A stretch of 64,000 nucleotides of DNA from Polynucleobacter sp. (GCA_030696845.1 JAUYRJ010000069.1:1-64000), one strand, 5' to 3'; shown: positions 1 to 9,715, counted from the first letter of the stretch. The notes: generated by a model not told the origin, from the letters alone. Numbers and translations are program-made.

Positions 1-1
1 T

Positions 2-901
2 ACCCCCATTATTCCAAGGGATGAGCCAACCGTACTGGCCATTCTTGCCTACACTCTCTTTATTATCTTAGGCAGCTTTCGTTACATGACTTACATTGGC
101 TTTCGAATTACTTGGGTGGATGATTTAAATTCAAGTAAGAACGTATTAAATCAACCGCTTGTCAAAGCAATACAGGAGAAAAACCAGTTTTTGCAAGGCC
201 TAATTGCCTCAAACCGATTTATTGGAATTAGTGCGCTTGCCAGTTCTCTCGCCCATCAACTGAGTCAGCCCTTGACCACGATTGCGATCTTGGCTGAAAC
301 CGCTCGCAGGGATTTGCCTCCATCACCCCATAACGCTCAAACCTTAGCTTCATTAGATAAAATTAATACGCAATCCAATCAACTGTCAGGCTTAGTTCAA
401 AATTTGAGGCAGTTATTCAGGTCTAAGCCTGAAAAGCTCAAGTCGATCAATCTACAAAAGGTTTGCAATGAAGTTCTCGAAATCATCGAGCCGACCTTGC
501 AATCTAAGTTAATCACCCTCACCCAACATTATGAATTTAATCCCATTATTTTTGGTGACAGCGTTCAATTGCAACAAGTACTCATTAATCTCTTTAATAA
601 TGCGATTGAATCCATCGATGCTAGCAATCCAACCGTTCGCGAAATCGTCATAACAATTAAAGTCAATAGTGGATATGCAAGCCTCACGGTGAGCGACAGT
701 GGTGCGGGCATTGACCCAAATGCATTTTCATCTTTATTTGAACTCTATAAAACAAGCAAACCCGATGGAATTGGGGTCGGCCTTTGGTTGAGCAAAACAA
801 TTATGGAGCGGCAGAACGGCAAAATTAATGCATTCAATCATGCGCGTGGTGGCGCTTGTTTTGAGATTCAGATTCCGCTAAGCGAAACAGGAAGCACATA
901 A
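2..901 (+). CDS. Sensor histidine kinase, C-terminal part (5' end lies outside window)
   Basis: Frame of ORF 86..901 stays open to the window edge (TPIIPRDEPTVLAILAYTLFIILGSFRYM...), so the listed ATG is internal. H-box 'ASSLAHQLSQPLTTI', N-box 'LINLFNNAIESI', G-box 'SDSGAGID'/'GIGVGLWLSKTIME'. Confidence 0.9.
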   Translation, partial: TPIIPRDEPTVLAILAYTLFIILGSFRYMTYIGFRITWVDDLNSSKNVLNQPLVKAIQEKNQFLQGLIASNRFIGISALASSLAHQLSQPLTTIAILAETARRDLPPSPHNAQTLASLDKINTQSNQLSGLVQNLRQLFRSKPEKLKSINLQKVCNEVLEIIEPTLQSKLITLTQHYEFNPIIFGDSVQLQQVLINLFNNAIESIDASNPTVREIVITIKVNSGYASLTVSDSGAGIDPNAFSSLFELYKTSKPDGIGVGLWLSKTIMERQNGKINAFNHARGGACFEIQIPLSETGST

Positions 902-902
902 G

Positions 903-1547
903 ATGCGATCACGGGTCATACTGGTTGAAGACGATGCCGCCCTCAGAGAGAGCCTATCGAACTGGCTTGCAAGAGAGTACCTTGTTGTTTCATTTAACTC
1001 CGCCGAGGCATTTCTGCGGTCCTTAAATGACTATGGCTTTAAAGATGAAATCAAGACCTGTATTCTGCTGGATTTTCAAATGCCCGGCATGAACGGGGTC
1101 GAATTGCAAAACCGATTAAGGGAAATGCACATCGCCTATCCCATCATTTTCACCAGCGGCAATGCGCAGCAGGCGGACATTATTGACGCCTGGCGTGGTG
1201 GAGCGGTCGATTTCTTACTAAAGCCCTTTACAGGAGCCAAGGTGAGTGAAGTACTTCAGATCCTGTTTGAGAAGTCCAGCGCAATACCACTGGCCAACCT
1301 ATCGGCAAATAATCATGCGACATTGATGCCGATTAGCCAACGTGAAGCACAAGTCTTACTGCTTTTAGGTCAAGGATACCGACAGCATGAAATTGCCAAC
1401 ATGCTTAATGTCACCCTTCGCACAATTAAATGGCATCGAGCCAGTATTAAAAATAAGCTTGGTTTAAATACATTAGTCGAGATTGCAAGGTATTGCGATC
1501 AGCATCATTCGCTGATTAAAAAATTAGTAGACACTTCTTCTGTCTAA
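903..1547 (+). CDS. Response regulator, FixJ/NarL type (receiver + LuxR HTH)
   Basis: Receiver 'VILVEDDAALRESL', 'LLDFQMPGMNGVEL', 'LLKPF'; C-terminal HTH 'ISQREAQVLLLLGQGYRQHEIANMLNVTLRTIKWHRASIKNKLG'. Immediately follows the kinase. Confidence 0.92.
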   Translation: MRSRVILVEDDAALRESLSNWLAREYLVVSFNSAEAFLRSLNDYGFKDEIKTCILLDFQMPGMNGVELQNRLREMHIAYPIIFTSGNAQQADIIDAWRGGAVDFLLKPFTGAKVSEVLQILFEKSSAIPLANLSANNHATLMPISQREAQVLLLLGQGYRQHEIANMLNVTLRTIKWHRASIKNKLGLNTLVEIARYCDQHHSLIKKLVDTSSV

Positions 1548-1571
1548 TAAATCAAAGAACTAATCAATTTA

Positions 1572-2039
1572 TTAATGAAAGGCCTTATGTTTATCAAGGT
1601 GATTCATTAGCTGATGAGCCATTCCAATTGCGATAGCGGTAGCCCCAGCAAACGCGAATAAGCCGGAAAAGGCGATTAATGAAGGAATCAAGCGCCAACC
1701 AAACGGAAGATCTACTGTGAAATTACCCACGGAGGTAAAGAAGCTAAAGGTTAACAAGGTTGCCTTCTGCCAATCTACTACAACCTCAAATAAATTGAGT
1801 GCCACAACCCACACCGTGAGAGAAAAAGACATACCAACGACCAGCAACATAGTATATGCAGCGTATCGCATTACTTCAATGTGCCTGCCAAGGTAGCGCG
1901 ACTTTTGAAGGCGGTTTTGGTACAGCATCGCAATCGACGCAAAAACATAAACATTCAAAGTCATCGCGATAAACATGACACCGAGCCCAAAAAGCGACTC
2001 CCTTACCAATAACTCGGAACTAGCTAAAGCGACACTCAT
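1572..2039 (-). CDS. Small membrane protein resembling a 2-TM ion-channel fold (degenerate pore)
   Basis: Hydrophobic helices with a pore-loop-like segment 'LLTFSFFTSVGNFTVDLPFGWRLIPSLIAFSGLFAFAGATAIAI'. The listed ORF starts at 2093, but the internal ATG at 2039 (MSVALASSELL) has GGAAA upstream and avoids overlap with the preceding gene. Confidence 0.55.
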   Translation of the reverse strand: MSVALASSELLVRESLFGLGVMFIAMTLNVYVFASIAMLYQNRLQKSRYLGRHIEVMRYAAYTMLLVVGMSFSLTVWVVALNLFEVVVDWQKATLLTFSFFTSVGNFTVDLPFGWRLIPSLIAFSGLFAFAGATAIAIGMAHQLMNHLDKHKAFH

Positions 2040-2073
2040 AACATTTCCAATCAAAGTATTAAAAAGGCAATCT

Positions 2074-2676
2074 CTATGGAATAGATCCAGCAATTTCCTT
2101 GCTTACTTTTGCAAAAGCGCGACTTTGAGCCGCAACAAGCGACTCGATTTGAGAATCCGTGACGGGCTCGCGTACCACAGAGCGGCCCATCATCAATTTT
2201 GGCTTACTCGCGCCCGTATTCATAAACCGTGGTTTAGAGGCCATTGCTGCGGGTCGTATGGTCCAGAGAACATCGACCAAGACACTATCGCCCAATTTGC
2301 TATCTATATTCTGCACATCGACCACTATCTGGTAATCATAATTAGACTGGGTACTTTGCGAAAAACTCCAGACATTCGAAGTGGCTAGATCACGCGCTAA
2401 ATTGGCTACGATTGCATTAGCAATATTCCCTTTGAGAGAGCCCGCCCATCGATGATATTCTTGCAATGCCACCTCATTGGCGCTAACTTGCACAACCAAT
2501 TGCGGTCGATCGATTAATTCAGGCAAACTTACCGGGCCAACCATAATGCGAGTTTTATTTGTATTTGACTCTGCAGGTATCGGCGGAGCGCTTAATGTGT
2601 AATACGTCGATTTAGGTGAACTACCGCAGCCAGAAACAAGAAGCCCAAGCAAGGCGATTGATAAGAACGATTTCAT
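2074..2676 (-). CDS. pqiC: PqiC-like ABC-type transport auxiliary lipoprotein
   Basis: Lipoprotein signal 'LLGLLVSGCGSS', 'YYTLSAPP', 'VGPVSLPELIDRPQLV'. Downstream of pqiB. Confidence 0.88.
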   Translation of the reverse strand: MKSFLSIALLGLLVSGCGSSPKSTYYTLSAPPIPAESNTNKTRIMVGPVSLPELIDRPQLVVQVSANEVALQEYHRWAGSLKGNIANAIVANLARDLATSNVWSFSQSTQSNYDYQIVVDVQNIDSKLGDSVLVDVLWTIRPAAMASKPRFMNTGASKPKLMMGRSVVREPVTDSQIESLVAAQSRAFAKVSKEIAGSIP

Positions 2677-4295
2677 TATTTCGATTCCCCTGTTGGTTTA
2701 CCAAACAGCACGGATTGAGGCTGTTGATCCAGCATATCGGTTAGTGTTTTGATTGATCCGGCTGCTTTACTGATTTCACGTAGCGAATCCCGTATATCGG
2801 TCTGCAATGCAGAATCATTCGCAGTCATTGCGCTTATATTTTTTAAAGTTTGGCTCAGCTCAGGGCCAATTTCTTTATCGATTTGCTTAACCAATCGATC
2901 GGTATTTTTAATTAAGCTCGCCAACGTTTGTTCAAAACTATCAAATTCACTTGGAACGGCTTGCATCACAAGTGGCGTTTTCGAAATATCAAATTGATAT
3001 TTAGGCGCATCGGGAAAGAAATCGATCCCAATATACTGTTGGCCCGTTAACAAACTGCCGTTGCGTAACTGGGCACGCAAGCCCTTGTCAATAAACTTTT
3101 TAATGCGCTGTAGTTGCTCCTTTCTATCTTTTGGAAACGGAACAATTTTGCCTGTTACCAGAGAACGTGCTTGAACCCGCTCTGGATAAATAAATAACTC
3201 TACAGGCTGCACAATTTCGTACGTCTTGGGGTCAATGGCCATACCAATACTGACCACTTCACCAATATTGACCCCACGAAACTCCACCGGAGCGCCGACT
3301 GACAATCCGCGTACCGATTGTTTAAAGTCAACGACATAGCGTTCAGCAACCGAATCGGGTTGCCGCATTGCCAATGTGCGCGTTTGGAAGAGTGGGAATA
3401 CGCTGTCCGCTTGCGCGCGATTATTGACTGAACTATCGCTATGCTTGGTGTTCCCATCTGTATTTGGAGCAAGATTCAATTTCACCAAGGAATCATGATT
3501 AGTTTGAGGCGTTTCGAATGCGATGCCACCCGCAATCACGGATACTAAGGATTCCGTTTGCAATTGAATGCCGGTTGCGCCAACCGTCAAATCGATACCG
3601 CTGGCATTCCAAAAACGCGTATTGGTAGTCACATACTGATCGTATGGCGCATGAATAAATACCCTCATTGAGATATCTTTGCCATTTTTATCCAGGTCAT
3701 ACGCTATGACCTCCCCCACGGTTAAGCGCCTAAAGAATACTTGAGTGCCGACATCGTGTGAACCCAGGGTGGGCGCTTTCAATATGAATTCACGCCCTGG
3801 AACTCCAGCAGTTAAGATAGGCGGGACTTCCAATGCAACAAATTGATCTTGCTTTACTGAAGATTCACCCAATTCAGCCGCAATAAAGGGTCCGCTCAAC
3901 AAAGTACTTAAGCCAGAAACCCCGCTACTGGTAATGCGCGGACGCACCACCCAAAACCGCGTGCCTTCTTTTGCGAAGTCAGTCGCGTCTTTTCCGAGCT
4001 GTACTGTTGCGATTACCTCCTGGTGATTCTCCGATAGGATGACCGTTTTAACGAGACCAATATTGACGCCTTTGTATTGGACTACTGTCTTACCAGCCTC
4101 TAGCCCATCACCCGATTTAAACGAGATACTAATGGTTGGCCCACGATCAACCACTGCTTTGTACGCTAAATTTAAACCCACCACTATCGCAATAATAGGG
4201 ATGATCCAAATCAGCTGCGGTGCCCAGCGTTTTTTTGACTTTGATACCACCGTAGGTAAATCAGAGAGTTCATTTGCTGGAGAAGGCTTAGGCAT
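2676..4295 (-). CDS. pqiB: PqiB-like MCE-domain intermembrane transport protein
   Basis: N-terminal TM, repeated MCE-like motifs ('SGDGLEAGKTVVQYKGVNIGLVKTV', 'SVGAPVEFRGVNIGEV'), C-terminal helical segment. Confidence 0.92.
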   Translation of the reverse strand: MPKPSPANELSDLPTVVSKSKKRWAPQLIWIIPIIAIVVGLNLAYKAVVDRGPTISISFKSGDGLEAGKTVVQYKGVNIGLVKTVILSENHQEVIATVQLGKDATDFAKEGTRFWVVRPRITSSGVSGLSTLLSGPFIAAELGESSVKQDQFVALEVPPILTAGVPGREFILKAPTLGSHDVGTQVFFRRLTVGEVIAYDLDKNGKDISMRVFIHAPYDQYVTTNTRFWNASGIDLTVGATGIQLQTESLVSVIAGGIAFETPQTNHDSLVKLNLAPNTDGNTKHSDSSVNNRAQADSVFPLFQTRTLAMRQPDSVAERYVVDFKQSVRGLSVGAPVEFRGVNIGEVVSIGMAIDPKTYEIVQPVELFIYPERVQARSLVTGKIVPFPKDRKEQLQRIKKFIDKGLRAQLRNGSLLTGQQYIGIDFFPDAPKYQFDISKTPLVMQAVPSEFDSFEQTLASLIKNTDRLVKQIDKEIGPELSQTLKNISAMTANDSALQTDIRDSLREISKAAGSIKTLTDMLDQQPQSVLFGKPTGESK

Positions 4296-4934
4296 TTAAT
4301 TCCTCATTTTTTCATTATTATTCGTTCGATCGGCGGCATCCCAAATTAGACGGGGATCAAAACTACGTGCAGCAAAAATAGTCAGAACTACTACTGTAGC
4401 GAATGCAATAGCGCCTAAGCCGGCGCGTATTGACATCATATTGCCAAACTGCACTAAGGCAGTTAGCATGGTTGCCACATAAACATCGATCATCGACCAG
4501 CGACCAATTGCCTCCACTATGCGATATAGCTTGGCACGGAAGCGCGGCTTCCATGTGGATCGACGCTGCACTGAAATCAGCAGGAAAGTAAGTGAAAACA
4601 ATTTTGCAAACGGAATCACAATACTGGCACAGAATAAAATCAGAGCCAGAACCTGAGAATTAGACGTCCATAAGAAAACAACCCCGCTAAAAATAGTATC
4701 GCGCTCCGTTCCAAATAAAGAGCCAGTCGCCATTACAGGCATTAAATTAGCAGGAATGATGAGTACATAAGCGGCTATGACTAAAGCCCACGTACGGTTG
4801 ATGCTATTTGACTTACGAAACTCCATTGAAGAGCCGCAGCGCATGCATTTCAAAGGGCCCTCTCTAGATGAGGCATGCTGAGCCAAACCGCAGGCTTCAC
4901 ACCCGATGATTTGCTGGGCAAGTCCGGTACTCAT
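4296..4934 (-). CDS. pqiA: PqiA-like membrane protein, second (C-terminal-domain) half
   Basis: Zn-ribbon 'CEACGLAQ...LKCMRCGSSM' plus a hydrophobic PqiA domain. Overlaps the upstream gene by 4 nt (ATGA). Confidence 0.88.
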   Translation of the reverse strand: MSTGLAQQIIGCEACGLAQHASSREGPLKCMRCGSSMEFRKSNSINRTWALVIAAYVLIIPANLMPVMATGSLFGTERDTIFSGVVFLWTSNSQVLALILFCASIVIPFAKLFSLTFLLISVQRRSTWKPRFRAKLYRIVEAIGRWSMIDVYVATMLTALVQFGNMMSIRAGLGAIAFATVVVLTIFAARSFDPRLIWDAADRTNNNEKMRN

Positions 4935-5557
4935 GCAGCTACCTGAAGCGGTTTAATCATTTCTACCCGCCTCCAGAATTCATGGGGATCGTACCTGGCT
5001 GCGGCAGCCGTTACTGTGATCATTAACAGTGCAAATGCAATCAATCCAACATCCGGAGCGACTGACGCAAATGCATTTAATTTGGTTACCGTTACGAGTA
5101 AGCCCAACATAAAGACTTCAATCATGGCCCATGGTCTCACCAGATGCGATAACCTAAAGACCATCGCCATACCGTAGGGTAATTTACCGAAACTGAGCGG
5201 CAGTAATAAATAGATCAAGGATCCAATGAGTAAGGCGGGCATGATGAATGTCGTAGTAAATACTAATATCGCAATGCTAGGTATACCATCTCGAATTAAG
5301 CGATCGGCGGCGCCAATCAAGGTGGTTGAATTCGTTAGCCCATCCGAGCTAATGGTCACAATGGGAAAGCCATTGGCAATCAAAAAAAGGATGGCGGCGG
5401 TGATGGCAAATACTAAACTGTGCTCTAGACCTCGAGTTTCAAAGCGATATAAAACGGTGCCACAGCGACCACAAAGCGCCTTATCTCCGTCCTGTAGGTC
5501 GGATTCTTGCTGTATCAAGTCGCACTGATTACAGATGATAATGGGATTCATAAGCAC
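4931..5557 (-). CDS. pqiA: PqiA-like membrane protein, first (N-terminal-domain) half
   Basis: Zn-ribbon 'CNQCDLIQQ...ALCGRCGTVLYR' plus a hydrophobic PqiA domain. Confidence 0.88.
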   Translation of the reverse strand: MLMNPIIICNQCDLIQQESDLQDGDKALCGRCGTVLYRFETRGLEHSLVFAITAAILFLIANGFPIVTISSDGLTNSTTLIGAADRLIRDGIPSIAILVFTTTFIMPALLIGSLIYLLLPLSFGKLPYGMAMVFRLSHLVRPWAMIEVFMLGLLVTVTKLNAFASVAPDVGLIAFALLMITVTAAAARYDPHEFWRRVEMIKPLQVAA

Positions 5558-5674
5558 TGAAATTACGCGGCATGTTTATTTAAATAATCGCAATCGGTTT
5601 TAATCTACTATTTTTATAGTACAACGGCTTGGTTAGTTTAACGGTAAGTTATTCTGCTTGGCATTACTAAAGTC

Positions 5675-5700
5675 AAAAGCCACCCGAAGGTGGCTTTTTT
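5675..5700 (-). terminator. Rho-independent terminator downstream of 5719..6168
   Basis: AAAAGCCACC-CGAA-GGTGGCTTTTTT perfect hairpin with T runs on both sides (possibly bidirectional). Confidence 0.8.
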
Positions 5701-5718
5701 ACACAAAAATATCGGCGA

Positions 5719-6168
5719 TCACTTGTCAAACTTCACTGTTACACCACTGGTGCTGAGATTTAACTGAAGGCCTTCAGAAGTGCTGGTCAAACGCATAATG
5801 ACCCCATTTTCGTTTTTCAAAATAGTGCCGCCCACTCCACCGCCCAAGGTAATGCTGCTCTCCAACTTCGTGAAGGTTCCTTGAAATTTAGCGAGTTCCT
5901 TCAGGTCATATACCTCGCCAACGGCGGATAATTTCGAGACACCCACGTTTGCACCCAAACTAATTCCGCTAATTTTAAAAGGGTGCTTCTTGCCTTCATA
6001 AGTCAGAACACCACCACCCGTGCTGCCACCAATAATGAGCGCAAATTGGGTTTCATTAATGCTAACTGTGCCCGATGGTTTTTTGGGGGGATCTGCTGCC
6101 AGCGCATTAAAACTGAGCATTGAAATTGGAAGCATCAAACCTAATACAACTTTTCTTAAATAAGACAT
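5719..6168 (-). CDS. Exported hypothetical protein
   Basis: Signal peptide 'VVLGLMLPISMLSFNALAA'; Gly-rich beta-type body ('LIIGGSTGGGVLTYEGKKHPFKISGISLGANVGVSKLSAVGEVYDL'). Confidence 0.7.
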   Translation of the reverse strand: MSYLRKVVLGLMLPISMLSFNALAADPPKKPSGTVSINETQFALIIGGSTGGGVLTYEGKKHPFKISGISLGANVGVSKLSAVGEVYDLKELAKFQGTFTKLESSITLGGGVGGTILKNENGVIMRLTSTSEGLQLNLSTSGVTVKFDK

Positions 6169-6485
6169 AAAAAAAACTCCTGAGTTTGGACTAAAGAGGC
6201 GAACTAGTCCGGTTATAAAAAACAGTTCAAAAATAGCTCTGTTGCATCGGTTCTGGCAAATAGATTACTGTCCTTGAAATAAACATACTTTATTTTTCAA
6301 TGGATGTGGCTTTACTTGCGTTATCCGGCAGACTGGCCGATGTATTGTTGACCTATCAAAATCATTCGTTACATGGGAAAGGGTACGGCACACGCACTGC
6401 AAAACCGAACCGATATTGGCGACCCTATTGCGGCACTTTCGCTGATAATGACCATTATTAATGATAACTAGTAATTACACCATTT

Positions 6486-6507
6486 ATATTAGCTCTAAAG
6501 CTAATAT
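6486..6507. promoter_or_regulatory. Palindromic operator candidate 1 (ATATTAGCTCTAAAGCTAATAT)
   Basis: 22-bp near-perfect palindrome, intergenic, upstream of 6621..7241. Confidence 0.55.
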
Positions 6508-6620
6508 CCATTAAAACGGGGTTTTTATACGAAATGAACCCACTTTACACATTGCCACTACTAGATAGTCTATTGGAAAATAGCCATTATTCTTAGTATT
6601 AACCCGCTCGAAAGAAAACC

Positions 6621-7241
6621 ATGCTGACTGAAGAAAAAAAACAACTCATTGAGGCGGAAGAGCGCTATCGACACGAAATTTCATCCAAAATCAAAGAGGA
6701 TATTGGCGCCATTAAAGAAGAAGTAGAAAAAATAGAGCACAACATTTGGGCCAAGGTAAATGAGCTGCTGAACAGCAATGTGGGCATGTGGTTTTTATCG
6801 ACGGTTTTGGTTACTGGTGGTGCTGGCGCTTATCAAGCAACACAGCACCACTACGAGGTGAAATTACGAAACCATACGCAGGTGATTACCCACCAATTTG
6901 AAATTAGTAACCGCATTCAGAACATGAAGTATTTTTTGCGCAAAGCTACCACGTGCGGCGAAGCTGAGCTTGCATTAAAAAGTGTTTTCCAAAGCAAAAC
7001 GCCGGTCAGCCCAGATATTGAAAAATTGAGCCTGCTGGTTATCTACTTTAATTTTTATCAACTGACGGACCAACCCAAAAAAGAAACCTTAGAAATAGTA
7101 AGGCAGCTAGAAGATGAGGAATACCTGCTTCAACAAGAGAAGCCCAGCACCCCATTTCCTGAAGCGACTAGAACACGCTTGTTAAATTTATTAGATAAAC
7201 TAGAGCGCATTCAAGTAAGTGAGGCTAATCAGCACCGCTAG
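6621..7241 (+). CDS. Hypothetical protein with N-terminal coiled coil and one TM segment
   Basis: Charged heptad-like N-terminus, TM 'VGMWFLSTVLVTGGAGAY'. No family recognised. Confidence 0.65.
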   Translation: MLTEEKKQLIEAEERYRHEISSKIKEDIGAIKEEVEKIEHNIWAKVNELLNSNVGMWFLSTVLVTGGAGAYQATQHHYEVKLRNHTQVITHQFEISNRIQNMKYFLRKATTCGEAELALKSVFQSKTPVSPDIEKLSLLVIYFNFYQLTDQPKKETLEIVRQLEDEEYLLQQEKPSTPFPEATRTRLLNLLDKLERIQVSEANQHR

Positions 7242-7257
7242 CACTGCGGCAAATCTA

Positions 7258-8058
7258 CTACTTTGGTAATGAAGCCGTAATACCGAGGTAACCACCAAAA
7301 CCTTTTGCGCTGGTTGGTGTTGTGGTGACCATGTAAGTGGGTCCCACTTGCAAAGACAATGCGTAACCAAATACATTAACTGTTTTTCCACCACTGAAGG
7401 TCAGTTGATTGGTAGCGCTTTGAGGCGAGTAGTTATACACAATTTGACTGGATAAATTAAATGTCCACGCATCATCCGTTGTGTAAGAGATAGTTGGCTG
7501 AACATTTAAGATATTGGCGGTTCCGCCCGAGGTATTGCTTCCTACCCCCCACGAATTAAACATTGCCCCACCAATAACCCAATTACCTGGCGTATAGAAC
7601 ACGCCCGCAGATACTCCCATACCCGTTTGTTTTGGGCCATTATTTATATTGGAAGCGGGAGTCTGTATATAAGGTCCGATTCCAGCATACCAATCACCCA
7701 CCAACACGGGAGCAAAAAATGTCGCCAATTGAAGGGGCTGCACTTGATTGGTTAACTGCGGATCGTTGGCATTGCGATTGTAGGTAAACATGGGGTTTAC
7801 TATGAGCTGCATGCTAGAAGTCAATTCAATCGGAATAATCGGTGCCACATAATATTCACCTTGCTGCACCGAATTATTGGCGCCCAAATTTTGGTTGTAG
7901 TTATACGTTATCGGCACCTGAATTTGAGGGTACAAGGGATTTTGCATATTCTTTGCCGCTTTTGCCGTCGAACTCATGGTGCTACCTTTTGATTGCGCAA
8001 AGGCAAACGAATGCAATCCGATGAGCATTAAGGCGAGGTATGTAAGGCGGGATGGCAT
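7258..8058 (-). CDS. Outer-membrane / transporter-like exported protein, unknown function
   Basis: Likely start MPSRLTYLALMLIGLHSFAFAQ (signal peptide) at 8058 rather than ORF start 8121; amphipathic beta-rich body ending 'YLGITASLPK'. Confidence 0.68.
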   Translation of the reverse strand: MPSRLTYLALMLIGLHSFAFAQSKGSTMSSTAKAAKNMQNPLYPQIQVPITYNYNQNLGANNSVQQGEYYVAPIIPIELTSSMQLIVNPMFTYNRNANDPQLTNQVQPLQLATFFAPVLVGDWYAGIGPYIQTPASNINNGPKQTGMGVSAGVFYTPGNWVIGGAMFNSWGVGSNTSGGTANILNVQPTISYTTDDAWTFNLSSQIVYNYSPQSATNQLTFSGGKTVNVFGYALSLQVGPTYMVTTTPTSAKGFGGYLGITASLPK

Positions 8059-8261
8059 GTAATGGTTTAGGGGCAGATTCAATACAAAGGATTTCCGATC
8101 GGAATTGAATAATGCATACACTGCGCTAATCGTATTGGCATGCGCACAGCACAGTGTATACGATCTCGTGAGTAGATAAAACAGGGCTGTAGGGGTTGCT
8201 CAAGTGATGCGGGTACTCTGAATGCGGCTGTTTAAATTGAAGTATCCCTACACCAAAATAA

Positions 8262-8285
8262 ATAAGCCACCCGAGGGTGGCTTAT
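8262..8285 (-). terminator. Rho-independent terminator downstream of 8307..8720
   Basis: ATAAGCCACCC-GAG-GGTGGCTTAT hairpin. Confidence 0.7.
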
Positions 8286-8306
8286 ATGAAATCCACTCAA
8301 TGCGCT

Positions 8307-8720
8307 TTATTTGCCAATCAAATCCAAGAACTGGACATGATCATTAATGTTGCTCACGAACGTAGTCGGATCGTATGCCATATTGCCTGTTTTAGTAAAC
8401 AAGAACATATAGGCTTTAACGCCCGTAAAATTGCCCGCATTATCTTTGGCGTTAACATCGCACACCACTAACCAACCAAAATTAGCGGGTTTATCCGTAT
8501 TCTGCCTTGCCCATGCCTTACGGGGAGGGGCGCATATTTTTTGCGCTTCATCGGGTTTATTGATGTTCGCTTTTAAGTACGCATTTACCTCTTTATCAAT
8601 CTCAGCTTGCTTGGGCTGAGGTGGAAATTGCGCCTGCTGAATCTCGAGCGGCGTAACGGGAACGGTACACGCCACCAATCCCAACATGGCGATAAGACTT
8701 AATAACTTCATTTTCATCAT
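8307..8720 (-). CDS. Small lipoprotein, hypothetical
   Basis: 'MLGLVACTVPVTP' lipobox-like. Confidence 0.65.
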   Translation of the reverse strand: MMKMKLLSLIAMLGLVACTVPVTPLEIQQAQFPPQPKQAEIDKEVNAYLKANINKPDEAQKICAPPRKAWARQNTDKPANFGWLVVCDVNAKDNAGNFTGVKAYMFLFTKTGNMAYDPTTFVSNINDHVQFLDLIGK

Positions 8721-8830
8721 TTTCTTCCCTATTAAAAACGTTTTGACACCATCATGCGCATTGCATAACAGGAGTGCTGCCTACTACTGAAATGCCACAT
8801 TCACACTTCCACTAACCATGCATTACTACA

Positions 8831-9658
8831 TTAAAAATTAAAGGTCAGATTCAGTTGCGGCCCCTTGAGGTTTGCCTTCATCTCCGATCCTTCGCCCCGT
8901 AAATCAGCATATAGGGCACGGTAAACCAAGGAAACATCAAATGAGTTCGTAATAGCCTTACCCACTCCCAACATCGCCTGCCATGTCAAACTGGTAGTGC
9001 CGCCACCACCGCCCGCATCCGCATAGAAAGGGACATACCAAGTCGAGTCTGCCAAACGGTAGCGCCCTTTAAAGCCGGCAATCGGATCGATCGTATTAAA
9101 TGTGGTGCTGGCATTGACACTGGTCGCACGATCATTCAGGCTTAGGGAAGCTGTTGCAAAAGCGGCGCGCACACCCAGCAGAACATCCATATTCAGGTCC
9201 TTGGTATCCACTACCGTATACAAGGCAGAACCTGTGAGGACCGTGGCTTGCAAGGTGATCTTATCCGCAACCCTGGCGCTTCCCGTAGAGTCGGTTGCAT
9301 TAAATGAGCCCGTATTTTGCAGGGTCGCAAAGAACATATCGGTCATTACCCCCCATTTGCCTTTATGTATCTCCGAGGCACCCATCACTCCTGACTTAAG
9401 GTTGCTTAACACCTGACCCATGGAGAAATCCGCACTACTTACGGGCCCGTTATTGTTTTTTACCGTTGTCATGAGTCCAGGCCCCCATACATATGGAGTG
9501 ATGGATGAACGCCACTCATTGGTGACCTTTGGGATTGGACTTATTTCAGACTCAGCGCTCGCTGAACCCAGAAAAAAAACTAAAGCGGATGCAAATGCTA
9601 TTTTTTGAACTTTAAACATGGTTTTGAACCTATAGAGTGAGGCCGACAGAAGGCCCAA
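8831..9658 (-). CDS. Outer-membrane beta-barrel protein, hypothetical
   Basis: Signal peptide 'IAFASALVFFLGSASA', alternating beta strands, C-terminal 'PQLNLTFNF' (terminal Phe). Confidence 0.75.
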   Translation of the reverse strand: MGLLSASLYRFKTMFKVQKIAFASALVFFLGSASAESEISPIPKVTNEWRSSITPYVWGPGLMTTVKNNNGPVSSADFSMGQVLSNLKSGVMGASEIHKGKWGVMTDMFFATLQNTGSFNATDSTGSARVADKITLQATVLTGSALYTVVDTKDLNMDVLLGVRAAFATASLSLNDRATSVNASTTFNTIDPIAGFKGRYRLADSTWYVPFYADAGGGGGTTSLTWQAMLGVGKAITNSFDVSLVYRALYADLRGEGSEMKANLKGPQLNLTFNF

Positions 9659-9693
9659 TTACCAGCTATTTCAATGCTTAATACATTCTTTGG

Positions 9694-9715
9694 CAATTAG
9701 CCTAAAGGCTAATGC
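9694..9715. promoter_or_regulatory. Palindromic operator candidate 2 (CAATTAGCCTAAAGGCTAATGC)
   Basis: Same architecture, ~35 nt upstream of the outer-membrane protein gene starting at 9658. Confidence 0.55.

Noticed and set aside
4920-4940. Frameshifted single pqiA gene
   Set aside because: ATGA coupling and intact Zn-ribbon at the start of the second ORF argue for two real genes.
6230-6420. 'GCTCTGTTGCA' and 'WMWLYLRYP'-like translation suggesting an IS6-family relic
   Set aside because: Only a very short match to an IS6-type end and no coherent transposase frame; insufficient to call an element.
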